A DNA stretch of 64,000 nt from Rossellomorea aquimaris (GTDB lineage: Bacteria > Bacillota > Bacilli > Bacillales > Bacillaceae_B): contig NZ_MINN01000096.1 in assembly GCF_001877785.1 (NCBI RefSeq), forward strand, positions 310,001-374,000, written 5' to 3'. The position numbers and the translations under genes are program-made. Positions 10,365-18,473 of this stretch are shown one piece after another (the stretch's first letter is position 1; the number at the start of each line of letters is the position of its first letter). Under the pieces are notes generated by a model that worked only from the letters and a program-made list of their open reading frames with translations, was not told the origin of the DNA and did not search any database.

Positions 10365-11303
10365 TTAATAACCCCGGCAAGCCTCACGCAAATCCCGCAG
10401 TACATCCTCTTTCTCTTCCCATGAATAGATGGAAGCGCCTGCCGCGAGCGGATGCCCTCCGCCGCTGTATTTCTTTGCGATGGTGTTGATGACCGGACCT
10501 TTTGAACGGAGACGGACACGGATCTGGTCATCCTCTTCGATAAAGAAGACCCATGCTTTGATCCCCTTCACGTTACCCAGTGAACTCACCAATAAGGATG
10601 CCTCGGAAGGAACAACGTCATACTGCTCGAGGATGTCCTTGGACATAACCATCTGCGCGCAACCGTCTTCATCCATTTCAAAGTTTTGGAGCACAAAGCC
10701 CTGCAGCTTCAAGACATTCGAATCGACTTCATACATCTTATTGAACAGGTCGTTCCTGTCAAAATCAAACCGGATCAGTTCACCCGCGATATCGAACGTT
10801 TTCTGGGTCGTGCTCGGATAAAGGAATCTTCCCGTATCGCCGACGATGCCGGCAAACAAAAGGCGCGCGGCATGATCAGGGAGTACGAGCCCTTTATCCT
10901 TTCCGAATTGGTAGAATTCATAAATCATTTCACTGACGGAACTGGCAGACGTGTCGATCCATAAGTGGTCACCATAGGCATCTTCATTTGGGTGATGATC
11001 GATTTTCACGAGTCTTTCCCCCAGCTTGTATCGGCTGTCACAGATCCGTTCTTCGTTGGCAGTGTCGCAGACAATGATGAGTGCCCCCTCGAAGACCTCA
11101 TCTTCAATCAGATCAAGACGGTTCAGATAATGAAGGGTTTCTTCTTCCAGCCCGACTGAGTATATATTTTTATCAGGGAAGGAAGCTTTCAACATTTCGG
11201 CAAGGCCTCCCTGGGAACCGTAGGCATCGGGATCGGGACGCACATGCCTGTGGATGATGATGTTTTTATATTCTTTGATTAAATCAAGGATCTGTTCTTT
11301 CAT
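10365..11303 (-). CDS. nrnA: Bifunctional oligoribonuclease / pAp phosphatase NrnA
   Basis: NrnA degrades nanoRNAs of 2 to 5 nt and hydrolyses 3'-phosphoadenosine 5'-phosphate to AMP. It is a DHH/DHHA1 phosphoesterase. Visible are the metal-binding motifs RHVRPDPDAYGS near the N-terminus, CDTAN, DHHPNEDAYGD and the C-terminal DHHA1 motif GGGHPLAAGAS. The start is ATG 11303 (MKEQILDLI), preceded by AAGGAGAT at a good spacing; a longer frame to 11339 lacks such support. The 312-aa product matches the usual length of about 313. It is convergent with ytrI and divergent from ytpI. Confidence 0.94.
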   Translation of the reverse strand: MKEQILDLIKEYKNIIIHRHVRPDPDAYGSQGGLAEMLKASFPDKNIYSVGLEEETLHYLNRLDLIEDEVFEGALIIVCDTANEERICDSRYKLGERLVKIDHHPNEDAYGDHLWIDTSASSVSEMIYEFYQFGKDKGLVLPDHAARLLFAGIVGDTGRFLYPSTTQKTFDIAGELIRFDFDRNDLFNKMYEVDSNVLKLQGFVLQNFEMDEDGCAQMVMSKDILEQYDVVPSEASLLVSSLGNVKGIKAWVFFIEEDDQIRVRLRSKGPVINTIAKKYSGGGHPLAAGASIYSWEEKEDVLRDLREACRGY

Positions 11304-11396
11304 AAGGATCTCCTTTTTCACGAAATTTTCATTTGGCAATCTGTACTCTTACCTGTAAAATAGTAGCGAGAAAGCCAGCACTGGAGGATAAGGATT

Positions 11397-11702
11397 ATGT
11401 ATTTTCTCGCTTTTTTCATTACATTAGCATTTGCTTTTTATATTTTCTACAAAATTAAGCAAGTCAGAAGCAACCGGCCGATGGAGAAAAAATGGCTGTC
11501 TGCAAAGGCAAGTATGGCTCTTGGCTTGTTCGTAACTTTATTCGGTGTCAATCAGCTTGTCTTATTCCCTGGTACGGTCACGTATATCGTTGGGGCCCTG
11601 TTCATCCTGATCGGGCTGGGAAGCATTTGGGCCGGTTACAAATATTACAGGCACGTACTTCCGTATGCAGAGCGTGAAGCAAAGGAACTGAACGGAAATT
11701 GA
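11397..11702 (+). CDS. ytpI: YtpI-like small membrane protein
   Basis: The 101-aa protein has three hydrophobic helices (about residues 2 to 19, 38 to 58 and 61 to 82) separated by a basic loop (KIKQVRSNRPMEKKW). A GAGGATAAGG ribosome binding region precedes the ATG. Position next to nrnA and ytoI, size and topology match B. subtilis YtpI, a membrane protein without a known function. It is followed immediately by a strong hairpin terminator. Confidence 0.8.
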   Translation: MYFLAFFITLAFAFYIFYKIKQVRSNRPMEKKWLSAKASMALGLFVTLFGVNQLVLFPGTVTYIVGALFILIGLGSIWAGYKYYRHVLPYAEREAKELNGN

Positions 11703-11713
11703 TTTTTGGCGGC

Positions 11714-11745
11714 AAGACCGGGATGGGGATCCCGGTCTTTTCTTT
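11714..11745. terminator. Terminator between ytpI and ytoI
   Basis: A long stem (AAGACCGGGAT pairing with ATCCCGGTCTT) is followed by TTTCTTTT on the plus strand. The genes converge here, and ytoI ends at 11750, so it can serve both. Confidence 0.85.
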
Positions 11746-11749
11746 TGTC

Positions 11750-13066
11750 CTAATGCCGGTCGATCAGCTGACAGATCATGAGCGATTTACCTACAAGGAC
11801 TCCTTCACTGTATACTTCAACGTCCACCTTACCGAATTTCCTCCCGACGTCAAGTACCTTCGGATGGATTTCAAGCATACTTTCCATCTGTACGGGCTTG
11901 ATAAAGTAGATGGTCATGTTCTCTACAACAAGATCTCCTTTTTTATAAGGCTTCAACACCCGGTTTGCGGCTTCTGTCATGAGAGTCGTAAAGACGCCGT
12001 ATGACATGGTCCCGAGCCCGGTCGTCATTTGCGGGGTGACGGCAAAGCGGTAAATCTCCTTGTCCCCTTTTTTCTCCCCGGCCTCTACTCCGTTGCTGAT
12101 CAAGTCATCGATCGTTTCCCCCACCTGGGGCTGCCTTTGGATCATTTGAAGCGCCTTCAGGACGTCTTGTCGTGATATGATTCCCTGCAGCCTGTTCTGT
12201 TCATTGACAACCGGCAGGACCTCGATGCCTTCCCAAATCATCATGTGGGCGGCGGAAGCAACACTTGTCTTCTTGCTGACCGTAATCGGTTGTTTGGTCA
12301 TGATCTTATCGATCCCGATATGCTTTTCCTGCCCCATGACATCCTTGGACGTCACCATCCCATGCACTTTCATGTTCTGATCGACGACCGGGAACCTGCT
12401 GTGAAACGTATATTGATTTTTCTCATACCAATCTTCAAGCGTATCATTAATATGTAAATATGCGGTATTGTCTACTTTTGTCAAAATATCTTCCACGAGG
12501 ACAACTTCTTTTTTGATCAGCTGGTCATAGATTGCACGGTTGATCATGGCCGCAACCGTAAACGTATCATAGGACGTGGAAATGATCGGGAGTTCGAGCT
12601 CATCTGCAAGCTTTTTCACTTCATCTTCAGTGTCAAAACCGCCAGTGATCAGGACGGCTGCCCCTGCTCTTAACGCCTGTTCATGCGCCCTTGTCCGGTT
12701 TCCGACAATCAGCAGGTTACCAGCTTCTGTATAACGCATCATCGCCTCAAGCTTCATCGCACCGATGACGAATTTATTGAGCATCTTGTGAAGGCCTGTC
12801 CTTCCCCCGAGAACCTGCCCATCAATGATGTTCACGACTTCGGCATAGGTGAGTTTTTCGATGTTTTCCTTCTTCTTCTGTTCAATCCTGATTGTTCCGA
12901 CACGTTCGATCGTACTGACATAGCCTTTTATTTCCGCATCCTTGATCGCTCTGTACGCTGTTCCTTCACTGACACTCAGTGCCTTTGCGATCTGGCGGAC
13001 GGATATTTTCTCGCCGACGGGGAGGGAATCTATGTATTCAAGAATTTGTTCATGTTTGGTTGCCAA
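11750..13066 (-). CDS. ytoI: YtoI: winged HTH, DRTGG, CBS-pair and thioesterase-like protein
   Basis: The 438-aa multidomain protein has an N-terminal winged helix (KISVRQIAKALSVSEGTAYRAI, residues about 18 to 40), a DRTGG domain (about 75 to 185), two CBS motifs (about 190 to 310, including FPVVDQNMKVHGMVTSKDV and LPVVNEQNRLQGIISRQDV), and a C-terminal hotdog/4HBT-like domain (about 330 to 435). This is the domain order of B. subtilis YtoI. CBS and DRTGG modules usually bind adenine nucleotides; the actual ligand and targets are unknown. I prefer TTG 13066 (MATKHEQIL), since the AAGGG site touches the GTG at 13075 but sits about 9 nt from the TTG. It probably acts as a nucleotide-sensing regulator (inference). 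Confidence 0.85.
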   Translation of the reverse strand: MATKHEQILEYIDSLPVGEKISVRQIAKALSVSEGTAYRAIKDAEIKGYVSTIERVGTIRIEQKKKENIEKLTYAEVVNIIDGQVLGGRTGLHKMLNKFVIGAMKLEAMMRYTEAGNLLIVGNRTRAHEQALRAGAAVLITGGFDTEDEVKKLADELELPIISTSYDTFTVAAMINRAIYDQLIKKEVVLVEDILTKVDNTAYLHINDTLEDWYEKNQYTFHSRFPVVDQNMKVHGMVTSKDVMGQEKHIGIDKIMTKQPITVSKKTSVASAAHMMIWEGIEVLPVVNEQNRLQGIISRQDVLKALQMIQRQPQVGETIDDLISNGVEAGEKKGDKEIYRFAVTPQMTTGLGTMSYGVFTTLMTEAANRVLKPYKKGDLVVENMTIYFIKPVQMESMLEIHPKVLDVGRKFGKVDVEVYSEGVLVGKSLMICQLIDRH

Positions 13067-13174
13067 GCTTTTCACCCTTCTTTTTTACGTCCTGCTTAGT
13101 TTCATTATAATGTGAAAAGCTTGGGGTTTCAATTTTATCAAGGGTTTAACGGAAGTTTGGTTAATGTGGCATCA

Positions 13175-13420
13175 TTACCCGAAGGAACGCAGTCTCCTTT
13201 TTCGGGAATCCGATGTCTTCCCTTTAACCCTTTTAGAAGCTTTGGCAGGGCTGAAGAGCAGGGCAGCCAGGTTGCCGGCGATTACAAAGGTTGCGAGTAC
13301 GAGCCACCCGATGGCGAAGATTCCCTCGAGTCCGCCGGCTTCAATGGATAATCGCGGAGCTGCATAATACAACAGCGCACCTGTCAGCAGCAGACAAAGT
13401 ATATATCGTTGTTTTTTCAC
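13175..13420 (-). CDS. Small membrane protein, function unknown
   Basis: An 81-aa protein with two hydrophobic helices (about residues 5 to 22 and 34 to 58) and a strongly basic C-terminus (ASKRVKGKTSDSRKRRLRSF), which predicts an inside-positive tail. A GAGGAGG site (13433 to 13427) sits 6 nt before GTG 13420; the ATG at 13426 touches that site, so I choose the GTG. It lies between ytoI and ytkL on the same strand. I do not recognise the family. The basic tail could bind nucleic acid or lipid headgroups, but that is speculation. Confidence 0.6.
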   Translation of the reverse strand: MKKQRYILCLLLTGALLYYAAPRLSIEAGGLEGIFAIGWLVLATFVIAGNLAALLFSPAKASKRVKGKTSDSRKRRLRSFG

Positions 13421-13481
13421 AGTCATCCTCCTCTCTATGCTTGTTTCATTTATATGCAGGAGGAGGACGGGATATTGTATA

Positions 13482-13537
13482 AAAATATAAAAGAGAGTGA
13501 TGCACAGGCCGGATCAGCCTCTATGCATCACTCTCTT
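13482..13537 (-). terminator. Terminator after ytkL
   Basis: A perfect 14-bp stem (13491 to 13504 with 13524 to 13537, AAGAGAGTGATGCA and complement) is followed on the minus strand by a T-rich tract. It lies 6 bp after the ytkL stop. Confidence 0.85.
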
Positions 13538-13542
13538 ATTCA

Positions 13543-14223
13543 TCAGTATTCGATTACGTCCCCCGCAGACATGACCTGTCCTTCACAGCCATCCAGCATT
13601 TCTACGAATTTATGCGGGTCCTGTTTGATTGGCGGGAAGGTATTGTAATGAATCGGGACGACCTTTTTCGGCTTCAGGAAGCGTGCAGCTTCAGCGGCAT
13701 CCTCTGGTCCCATTGTGAAGTTATCCCCGATCGGCAGGAATGCCAGGTCGATCGGATGCCTTTCCCCAATCAGTTTCATATCTGAAAATAAGCCGGTATC
13801 ACCAGCATGATAGATTGTCTTACCTTCAATGAACAACAGAAGGCCGGCCGGCATCCCCATATAGATGATTTCATTTCCGTCTGTGATGAGCCCTGAACCG
13901 TGGAACGCCTGGGTGAACTTCACTTTTCCAAAATCAAACTCATATGCACCCCCGATGTGCATCGGATGCGTTTTGACCAGCTGCCAGCTGAGGTAAGTCG
14001 CGAGTTCATGATTCGCTATCACGAGAGAATCATTTTTCTTTGCAAGTTCAACCGTATCTCCCACGTGGTCATTATGTCCGTGTGTCAGGATGATCACATC
14101 CGGTTTTTCGTCTTCTGCTTTAAGATCCGTCAGTTCATTCCCATTGATGAATGGGTCGATCAGGATCGTTTTGCCATTTGTTTCGATTTTCACTACTGAA
14201 TGTCCATGATAAGATACTTTCAT
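13543..14223 (-). CDS. ytkL: Metal-dependent hydrolase, UPF0173 family
   Basis: A 226-aa metallo-beta-lactamase-fold hydrolase. Metal ligands are visible in [10 protein letters not shown] (HxHxDH, about residues 49 to 58), [11 protein letters not shown] (about 136 to 146), [11 protein letters not shown] and the final His in [10 protein letters not shown]. The N-terminal [13 protein letters not shown] is characteristic of the UPF0173 family, which includes B. subtilis YtkL. Substrate unknown. The ATG is preceded by GGAGGAG. A terminator follows, and an intergenic repeat lies upstream, so it is probably monocistronic. Confidence 0.88.
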   Translation of the reverse strand: MKVSYHGHSVVKIETNGKTILIDPFINGNELTDLKAEDEKPDVIILTHGHNDHVGDTVELAKKNDSLVIANHELATYLSWQLVKTHPMHIGGAYEFDFGKVKFTQAFHGSGLITDGNEIIYMGMPAGLLLFIEGKTIYHAGDTGLFSDMKLIGERHPIDLAFLPIGDNFTMGPEDAAEAARFLKPKKVVPIHYNTFPPIKQDPHKFVEMLDGCEGQVMSAGDVIEY

Positions 14224-14325
14224 TCTAACTCCTCCTGAAACTTTATTGTATATAGATTGATATACCCGGATTTTTATGGTTTTAAAAGAAGTTTTCTAAA
14301 TTCATCTACAATCTACCTATAAATG

Positions 14326-14563
14326 CCGCAGTTGATTTCCGTGCAAGACTTCGCTTTCCGCGGGTGACCCGTGAGCCTCCTCGGCAAGCCTGCGGGAAGA
14401 AAAGCGGAGGGGCTTTGAAGAGAGGCGGGTGGCCACGAAGGCGTTCTTTGCCTTCTTGGTCGATTTGACTTATGACATGTGCCTCTAAGCCCCGTAGCTG
14501 GACAAGTCTCACATAAGCCACTTCTCCCGCAGGAGTCTTCGTCTTGCACTCCAATCACCTGCT
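14326..14563 (+). repeat. Family 1 hairpin repeat, long form (copy A)
   Basis: Left end GCAGTTGATTTCCGTGCAAG; right end, reverse-complemented, GCAGGTGATTGGAGTGCAAG. The two ends are imperfect inverted repeats. Inside is a second inverted module (about 14416 to 14520). The same element recurs at 26.4, 33.3 and 61.3 kb, in a short form at 16.1 kb, and as a short inverted copy at 35.6 kb. Overlapping open frames here are repeat-derived and not genes. The rest of the 14,224 to 14,800 gap is AT-rich and shows nothing recognisable before the ald terminator. Confidence 0.85.
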
Positions 14564-14754
14564 AGAACGATTTAAATATATAAATTATCTATATATATAA
14601 TTACCAAGTTTATTAAATTGGGTATACAAGTTGTAGTTTTTCATTCGTAAACTTAATGATGTTCTGTTTACATACATCTTATTTTTATAAAACAGAGTGT
14701 ATTGGAGGGGAAAGGAATGATCTAATGTAAAAAAAGAACAGAACCAATTTAGAA

Positions 14755-14795
14755 AACAAAAACCGGCCCAGAAATAGTGTCTGCGGCCGGCTTTG
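14755..14795 (-). terminator. Terminator after ald
   Basis: The stem ACCGGCC / GGCCGGCT, with flanking A and T runs pairing, is followed on the minus strand by a T-rich tract. It begins 5 bp after the ald stop. Confidence 0.8.
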
Positions 14796-14800
14796 GTGTA

Positions 14801-15919
14801 TTAGAGTTGTTCAAGTTGTGTTCTTGTGTCTGAGTAGTCAAGTCCGTGTGCTTCAGCGACGGCTTGATAGGTTACATAACCATTCAGTGTGTTGACCCCT
14901 TTAAGAAGGGCTTCATTTTCAAGGCAGGCTTGTTTATAGCCTTTTGTTGCGATTTGGATTGCATAAGGAACCGTCACGTTCGTTAATGCAATCGTGGAAG
15001 TACGCGGTACAGCTCCCGGCATATTTGCAACGGCATAGTGGACGACACCATGCTTTTCGTAAGTAGGATCATCATGAGTCGTGATCCGGTCTGTCGTTTG
15101 GAAGATACCGCCTTGATCGATTGCGATATCGACCACGACTGATCCAGGAGTCATTGACTTGATCATGTCTTCTGTTACCAGTTTAGGTGCTTTCGCTCCC
15201 GGGATCAGGACGGCACCGATAACAAGGTCTGCTTCTTTTACAGCTTGTTCGATATTTAATGGGTTGGACATAAGCGTAGTAACATCGCTTCCGAAGATAT
15301 CATCCAGCTGGCGCAGACGGTCGGGATTCAAATCAAGGATGGTTACATTGGCTCCGAGTCCGACAGCCATTTTAGCAGCATTCGTTCCGGCAACCCCTCC
15401 GCCGATGATCGTTACCTTACTGCGGCGCACACCAGGCACTCCTGATAGAAGAACCCCTTTTCCGCCATGGATCTTCTCAAGGAATTGGGCACCGATCTGA
15501 GTCGCCATGCGTCCAGCCACTTCACTCATAGGAGTCAGAAGCGGAAGCGAGCGGTTCACTTCAACTGTTTCGTAAGCAATCGCTACGACTTTGTTGTCGA
15601 TTAGTGCCTTTGTAAGTTCAGGTTCCGGTGCAAGATGTAAATATGTAAATAAAATCAGCCCTTCGCGGAAATAAGAATATTCGCTTGGAAGCGGCTCCTT
15701 TACCTTCATGACCATATCCATCGACCATGCTTCCGATGCAGTGCTTACGATTTGTCCGCCTGCAGCAGTGTAATCTTCATCTGTAAAGCCTGAACCCATT
15801 CCTGCTCCGGATTCGATAAACACCTCATGTCCGAATTGAACAAGGTTCACAACACCGGCAGGAGTCATCGCTACACGGTTTTCATTATTCTTAATTTCCA
15901 TTGGCACACCAATACGCAT
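14801..15919 (-). CDS. ald: Alanine dehydrogenase
   Basis: Ald reversibly deaminates L-alanine to pyruvate and ammonia with NAD, feeding alanine carbon to the TCA cycle; in Bacillus it supports growth on alanine and sporulation. The 372-aa sequence starts [17 protein letters not shown] and has the catalytic region around [10 protein letters not shown], the conserved His in FTYLHLAPE, the NAD-binding [19 protein letters not shown] (about 170 to 190) and the [11 protein letters not shown] loop. Full length. ATG is preceded by GGAGGTAG. A cre-like palindrome is found about 100 nt upstream (16017 to 16030), suggesting catabolite control; no dedicated activator gene (adeR) is adjacent. Confidence 0.95.
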   Translation of the reverse strand: MRIGVPMEIKNNENRVAMTPAGVVNLVQFGHEVFIESGAGMGSGFTDEDYTAAGGQIVSTASEAWSMDMVMKVKEPLPSEYSYFREGLILFTYLHLAPEPELTKALIDNKVVAIAYETVEVNRSLPLLTPMSEVAGRMATQIGAQFLEKIHGGKGVLLSGVPGVRRSKVTIIGGGVAGTNAAKMAVGLGANVTILDLNPDRLRQLDDIFGSDVTTLMSNPLNIEQAVKEADLVIGAVLIPGAKAPKLVTEDMIKSMTPGSVVVDIAIDQGGIFQTTDRITTHDDPTYEKHGVVHYAVANMPGAVPRTSTIALTNVTVPYAIQIATKGYKQACLENEALLKGVNTLNGYVTYQAVAEAHGLDYSDTRTQLEQL

Positions 15920-16016
15920 ATATGCCTACCTCCTTAATCCACAATTGCTCTCTCAGAGCATCACTTCATAAATATAACATTTTCCTTATATAATAGCTAA
16001 GAGAATTTCGCTTCTC

Positions 16017-16030
16017 TGTAAGCACTTACA
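16017..16030 (-). promoter_or_regulatory. cre-like site upstream of ald
   Basis: TGTAAGCACTTACA matches the CcpA consensus TGWAANCGNTNWCA at 13 of 14 positions (G to A in the central CG) and is almost a perfect palindrome. It lies about 100 nt before the ald start, upstream of TATATAA-rich promoter-like sequence. CcpA itself is encoded in this window. Confidence 0.45.
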
Positions 16031-16138
16031 TTTTAACAAATAAATATTAAAATTTCTCTATTTTAAATCAAAATTATAAATGTTTATTTCTTCTCTTTTT
16101 TGCAAATATTCTTTAAAATATATAACATTGTTAATTTA

Positions 16139-16258
16139 CCGCTTATGCTTTTCGTGGAAGACTCCGCTTTCCGCGGGCTGCTGGTGACATTTCTCAAAAG
16201 TTCATCTGCATGGTTTAGAGTCTTCATCTTCCACTGCAAGCAATGCTGGAACAACCTA
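16139..16258 (+). repeat. Family 1 hairpin repeat, short form (copy B, degenerate)
   Basis: Left end CCGCTTATGCTTTTCGTGGAAGAC is cut here to its key parts: CCGC, then TGGAAGACTCCGCTTTCCGC. The right end GAGTCTTCATCTTCCACTGC and the following GCAATGCTGG match the right ends of copies A, F and J. It lacks the long internal module. It lies 76 bp upstream of the NCS1 permease start. The remainder of the 15,920 to 16,333 gap carries ald control sequence and AT-rich DNA. Confidence 0.6.
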
Positions 16259-16333
16259 TTATATCAGCATGCTTATACTTAAGTTCAGCTTTATAATATG
16301 TTGAAAAGCAAAATACATACAAAGGAGACTTCT

Positions 16334-17671
16334 ATGGTTAAACAACCTGTGATTGAGAGGCTTGGTCTGGAGCCGGTTCCGGCTGGGCAGAAGACAACAA
16401 CGTGGAAGGAATATTTCATCATTCAGCTTGCGTTTTCGGTCAATGCCGGAAACTTTCTTGTTCCTGCACTGGCGGTTACTGAAGGCGGCCTGTCCTTCGC
16501 CGCCGCCTTCACCTGTACCGTATTGGGCGCGCTTGCAGCGTTTCTGTTTGTTTCATTTCTTTCGCTGCCGGGATCAAGACACGGGCTTCCGGCTCAATAT
16601 GTACTGAGAGCCTTGATCGGTACGAAACTTTCCATGCGTGTCGCTTCTCCGATCAGATCACTGACATCGCTTTACTGGTTCAGTGTTCAAACCATCGGCG
16701 GAACGTATGTCCTTTTGTCGAGCGTAGAAAAGCTCACAGGTATTTCACTGCCTTTCATTCCGATTGCAGCAGGGCTGGCGCTCATCATGACGCTTCTTGC
16801 ACTGGTCGGGTTCCATGCGGTAAAAAGAGCGGTCAAATATTTCATTCCAATCTTGGTACTGGGACAGCTTGTCATTCTTTATCTATTTATAACAGAAGGT
16901 CTTGCCGGGGACATAACTCCATTAACCACAGGCACAAAAGATACGGGGGCAGCTGCATTCTTTTTCTATTCAAGTCTTATATTTGTTCAATATATATCTG
17001 GTGTCAGTGCTTCTTCTGATATTACACGCTATAGTAAAACCAGTGCCCATGGTTTTTGGGGATTGTACGGAGGAAATGTGGCCGGTTTCATGATGACTGC
17101 TTTGCTCGGCGGATTGAGTGCGAGCCTGTTCGGTGATTTGAATCCGTTTGTCGCGGCAAGTGACCTCACCTCGTCGCTCATTCTGTTAGTCATTATCATC
17201 CTGTGTGCGATGGTTTCAATGATTTCGATCAACCTCAGCAATGCCTATACCGGGGGCTACAGCCTCCTTAATGCCCTTCCGGCGCTCTCACGGATTCAAA
17301 GCGCTGCTGTTTTCGGGGCAGCAGGAATTCTATTAAGCTGCATCCCGTCGCTCGTTTCACATGCACAGGGCTATATATCACTCCTTGGCATATTGATCAT
17401 TCCCATTTCGGCGATTGTGACTTCTGATTATCTGCTCGTGAAAAAAGGAACATTAACCGAAAGGTCTCTTCTGGGTCTTCTTAACGGGACATCCACTAAT
17501 AACAAAGAAGCTTTATGGGTGCTCGTCATCGGGATTTTATCATATATTCTGATTCCGGAATCCTATTCACCCGGTTTCCTTTCCTTTATCCTTACAACCG
17601 CCCTTTATGCGGCAGCAAAACGCACGCTATTCAAAGGGAATTCGACCCTTCTGGAAAAGAAACTTGGATAG
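16334..17671 (+). CDS. NCS1-family permease (purine/pyrimidine-type nucleobase transporter)
   Basis: The 445-aa protein is almost entirely hydrophobic, with about 12 predicted membrane helices, and belongs to the nucleobase:cation symporter-1 family (cytosine, purine, allantoin, hydantoin permeases). Family features include the GNFLVPALA segment in helix 1 and the Tyr/Gly-rich SVQTIGGTYVLLSS region. No substrate can be read from the sequence, and no catabolic genes adjoin it. The start is ATG 16334 (MVKQPVIERLG), with AAAGGAGA 6 nt upstream; an earlier in-frame start at 16298 lacks a binding site. A bidirectional terminator follows. The gene is flanked by a family 1 repeat and is absent from this spot in B. 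subtilis, so it may be an insertion in this lineage. Confidence 0.8.
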   Translation: MVKQPVIERLGLEPVPAGQKTTTWKEYFIIQLAFSVNAGNFLVPALAVTEGGLSFAAAFTCTVLGALAAFLFVSFLSLPGSRHGLPAQYVLRALIGTKLSMRVASPIRSLTSLYWFSVQTIGGTYVLLSSVEKLTGISLPFIPIAAGLALIMTLLALVGFHAVKRAVKYFIPILVLGQLVILYLFITEGLAGDITPLTTGTKDTGAAAFFFYSSLIFVQYISGVSASSDITRYSKTSAHGFWGLYGGNVAGFMMTALLGGLSASLFGDLNPFVAASDLTSSLILLVIIILCAMVSMISINLSNAYTGGYSLLNALPALSRIQSAAVFGAAGILLSCIPSLVSHAQGYISLLGILIIPISAIVTSDYLLVKKGTLTERSLLGLLNGTSTNNKEALWVLVIGILSYILIPESYSPGFLSFILTTALYAAAKRTLFKGNSTLLEKKLG

Positions 17672-17709
17672 AAAAATGGCTGGTCCACGAATGAGAACCA
17701 GCCATTTTT
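17672..17709. terminator. Bidirectional terminator
   Basis: AAAAATGGCTGGT pairs perfectly with ACCAGCCATTTTT (13 bp stem). It lies between the permease and the convergent 52-aa gene. Confidence 0.9.
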
Positions 17710-17715
17710 AAGCTT

Positions 17716-17874
17716 TTATTGCTCTTGTTCACCATGATCTTCATAGGTATTATAGTATCCGTTTTCCGTATCAATGACACCGCTCGTATACGAGTTCATG
17801 ATTTGCTGGCTTACTTCCATGCTTCCCTGATCTTCGTACGTAAACTGTTCTTTCGGATCTTTTTTCTTCATCAT
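17716..17874 (-). CDS. Small acidic protein, 52 aa (DUF4025/YozP-like)
   Basis: An open frame of 52 codons starting MMKKKDPKEQFTYEDQGSME and ending with acidic DHGEQEQ. It has its own ribosome binding site (AGGGGG, 17884 to 17879; 4 nt from the first ATG, 7 nt from the second) and ends right at a strong shared terminator, so the reading frame and transcription signals agree. The protein is hydrophilic, with no membrane segment or cysteines. The pattern VSQQIMNSYTSGVID reminds me of the small DUF4025 (YozP) proteins of Bacillus, of unknown function; this assignment is tentative. The gene sits between the NCS1 permease (convergent) and the universal stress protein gene (divergent). Confidence 0.65.
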   Translation of the reverse strand: MMKKKDPKEQFTYEDQGSMEVSQQIMNSYTSGVIDTENGYYNTYEDHGEQEQ

Positions 17875-17977
17875 AATTCCCCCTGTTTATCAGATATTTT
17901 CCTCTATATTGTTCGATTTTCCGCCACGGGCTATAAGTGGGAAAATATAGTATGATAAAGATAAGGAGGGGATAACA

Positions 17978-18430
17978 ATGAGTTTGAAGTATCAGAACAT
18001 ATTAGTAGCCGTCGATGGATCCAAAGAAGCTGAATGGGCTTTCCAGAAAGCGATTGCCATCGCAAAGCGTAATGACGCCATACTATCCTTGATTCACGTG
18101 ATCGATACCCGTTCATTTGCTGCAATCGAGTCATATGACCGTACTGTCGGTGAGCGGGCGATCCGATATGCCGAGGAGCTTCTGCAGGAATATAAATCAG
18201 AAGCGGCCGGCAAAGGCGTTACAAAGGTAAAAACGTATGTTGAATATGGTTCTCCTAAAGTGATCATCCCCAGAGAAGCGAACAAGAACATTAAAGCAGA
18301 CCTGATCATATGCGGTGCCACCGGATTGAATGCCGTGGAACGTTTTCTGATTGGAAGCGTCTCAGAGCATATCACCCGCGCTGCTCATTGCGATGTCCTT
18401 GTTGTACGGACAGAAGAAAAAGAAGAGTAA
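17978..18430 (+). CDS. Universal stress protein, UspA family
   Basis: A 150-aa single-domain Usp fold. The N-terminal strand and Asp (NILVAVDGSKEAEWA) and the C-terminal ATP-binding motif GATGLNAVERFLIGSVSEHI (G-2x-G-9x-G-S) are intact, so this is an ATP-binding type Usp. Such proteins form dimers in the cytosol and help survival under starvation or stress; the precise role here is unknown. GGAGGGG precedes the ATG. It ends in a terminator shared with argH. The leader has GTTCGA and GGGCTA (17911 to 17933), reminiscent of sigma-B boxes but with too short a spacing to call. Confidence 0.9.
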   Translation: MSLKYQNILVAVDGSKEAEWAFQKAIAIAKRNDAILSLIHVIDTRSFAAIESYDRTVGERAIRYAEELLQEYKSEAAGKGVTKVKTYVEYGSPKVIIPREANKNIKADLIICGATGLNAVERFLIGSVSEHITRAAHCDVLVVRTEEKEE

Positions 18431-18439
18431 AGAACAAAA

Positions 18440-18470
18440 TAAAGAGAGGCGGGTCCCCGCCTCTCTTTAT
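18440..18470. terminator. Bidirectional terminator between usp and argH
   Basis: AAAGAGAGGCGGG pairs with CCCGCCTCTCTTT, with A and T runs on the two sides. The genes converge here. Confidence 0.9.
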
Positions 18471-18473
18471 TTA

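Noticed and set aside
14306..14554. Two overlapping open frames of 81 to 82 aa
   Set aside because: They lie entirely within a family 1 repeat; similar frames appear in other copies (61363 to 61632) because of sequence repetition, not selection.
16100..16282. 60-aa open frame upstream of the permease
   Set aside because: It overlaps the degenerate family 1 copy B, with no binding site.
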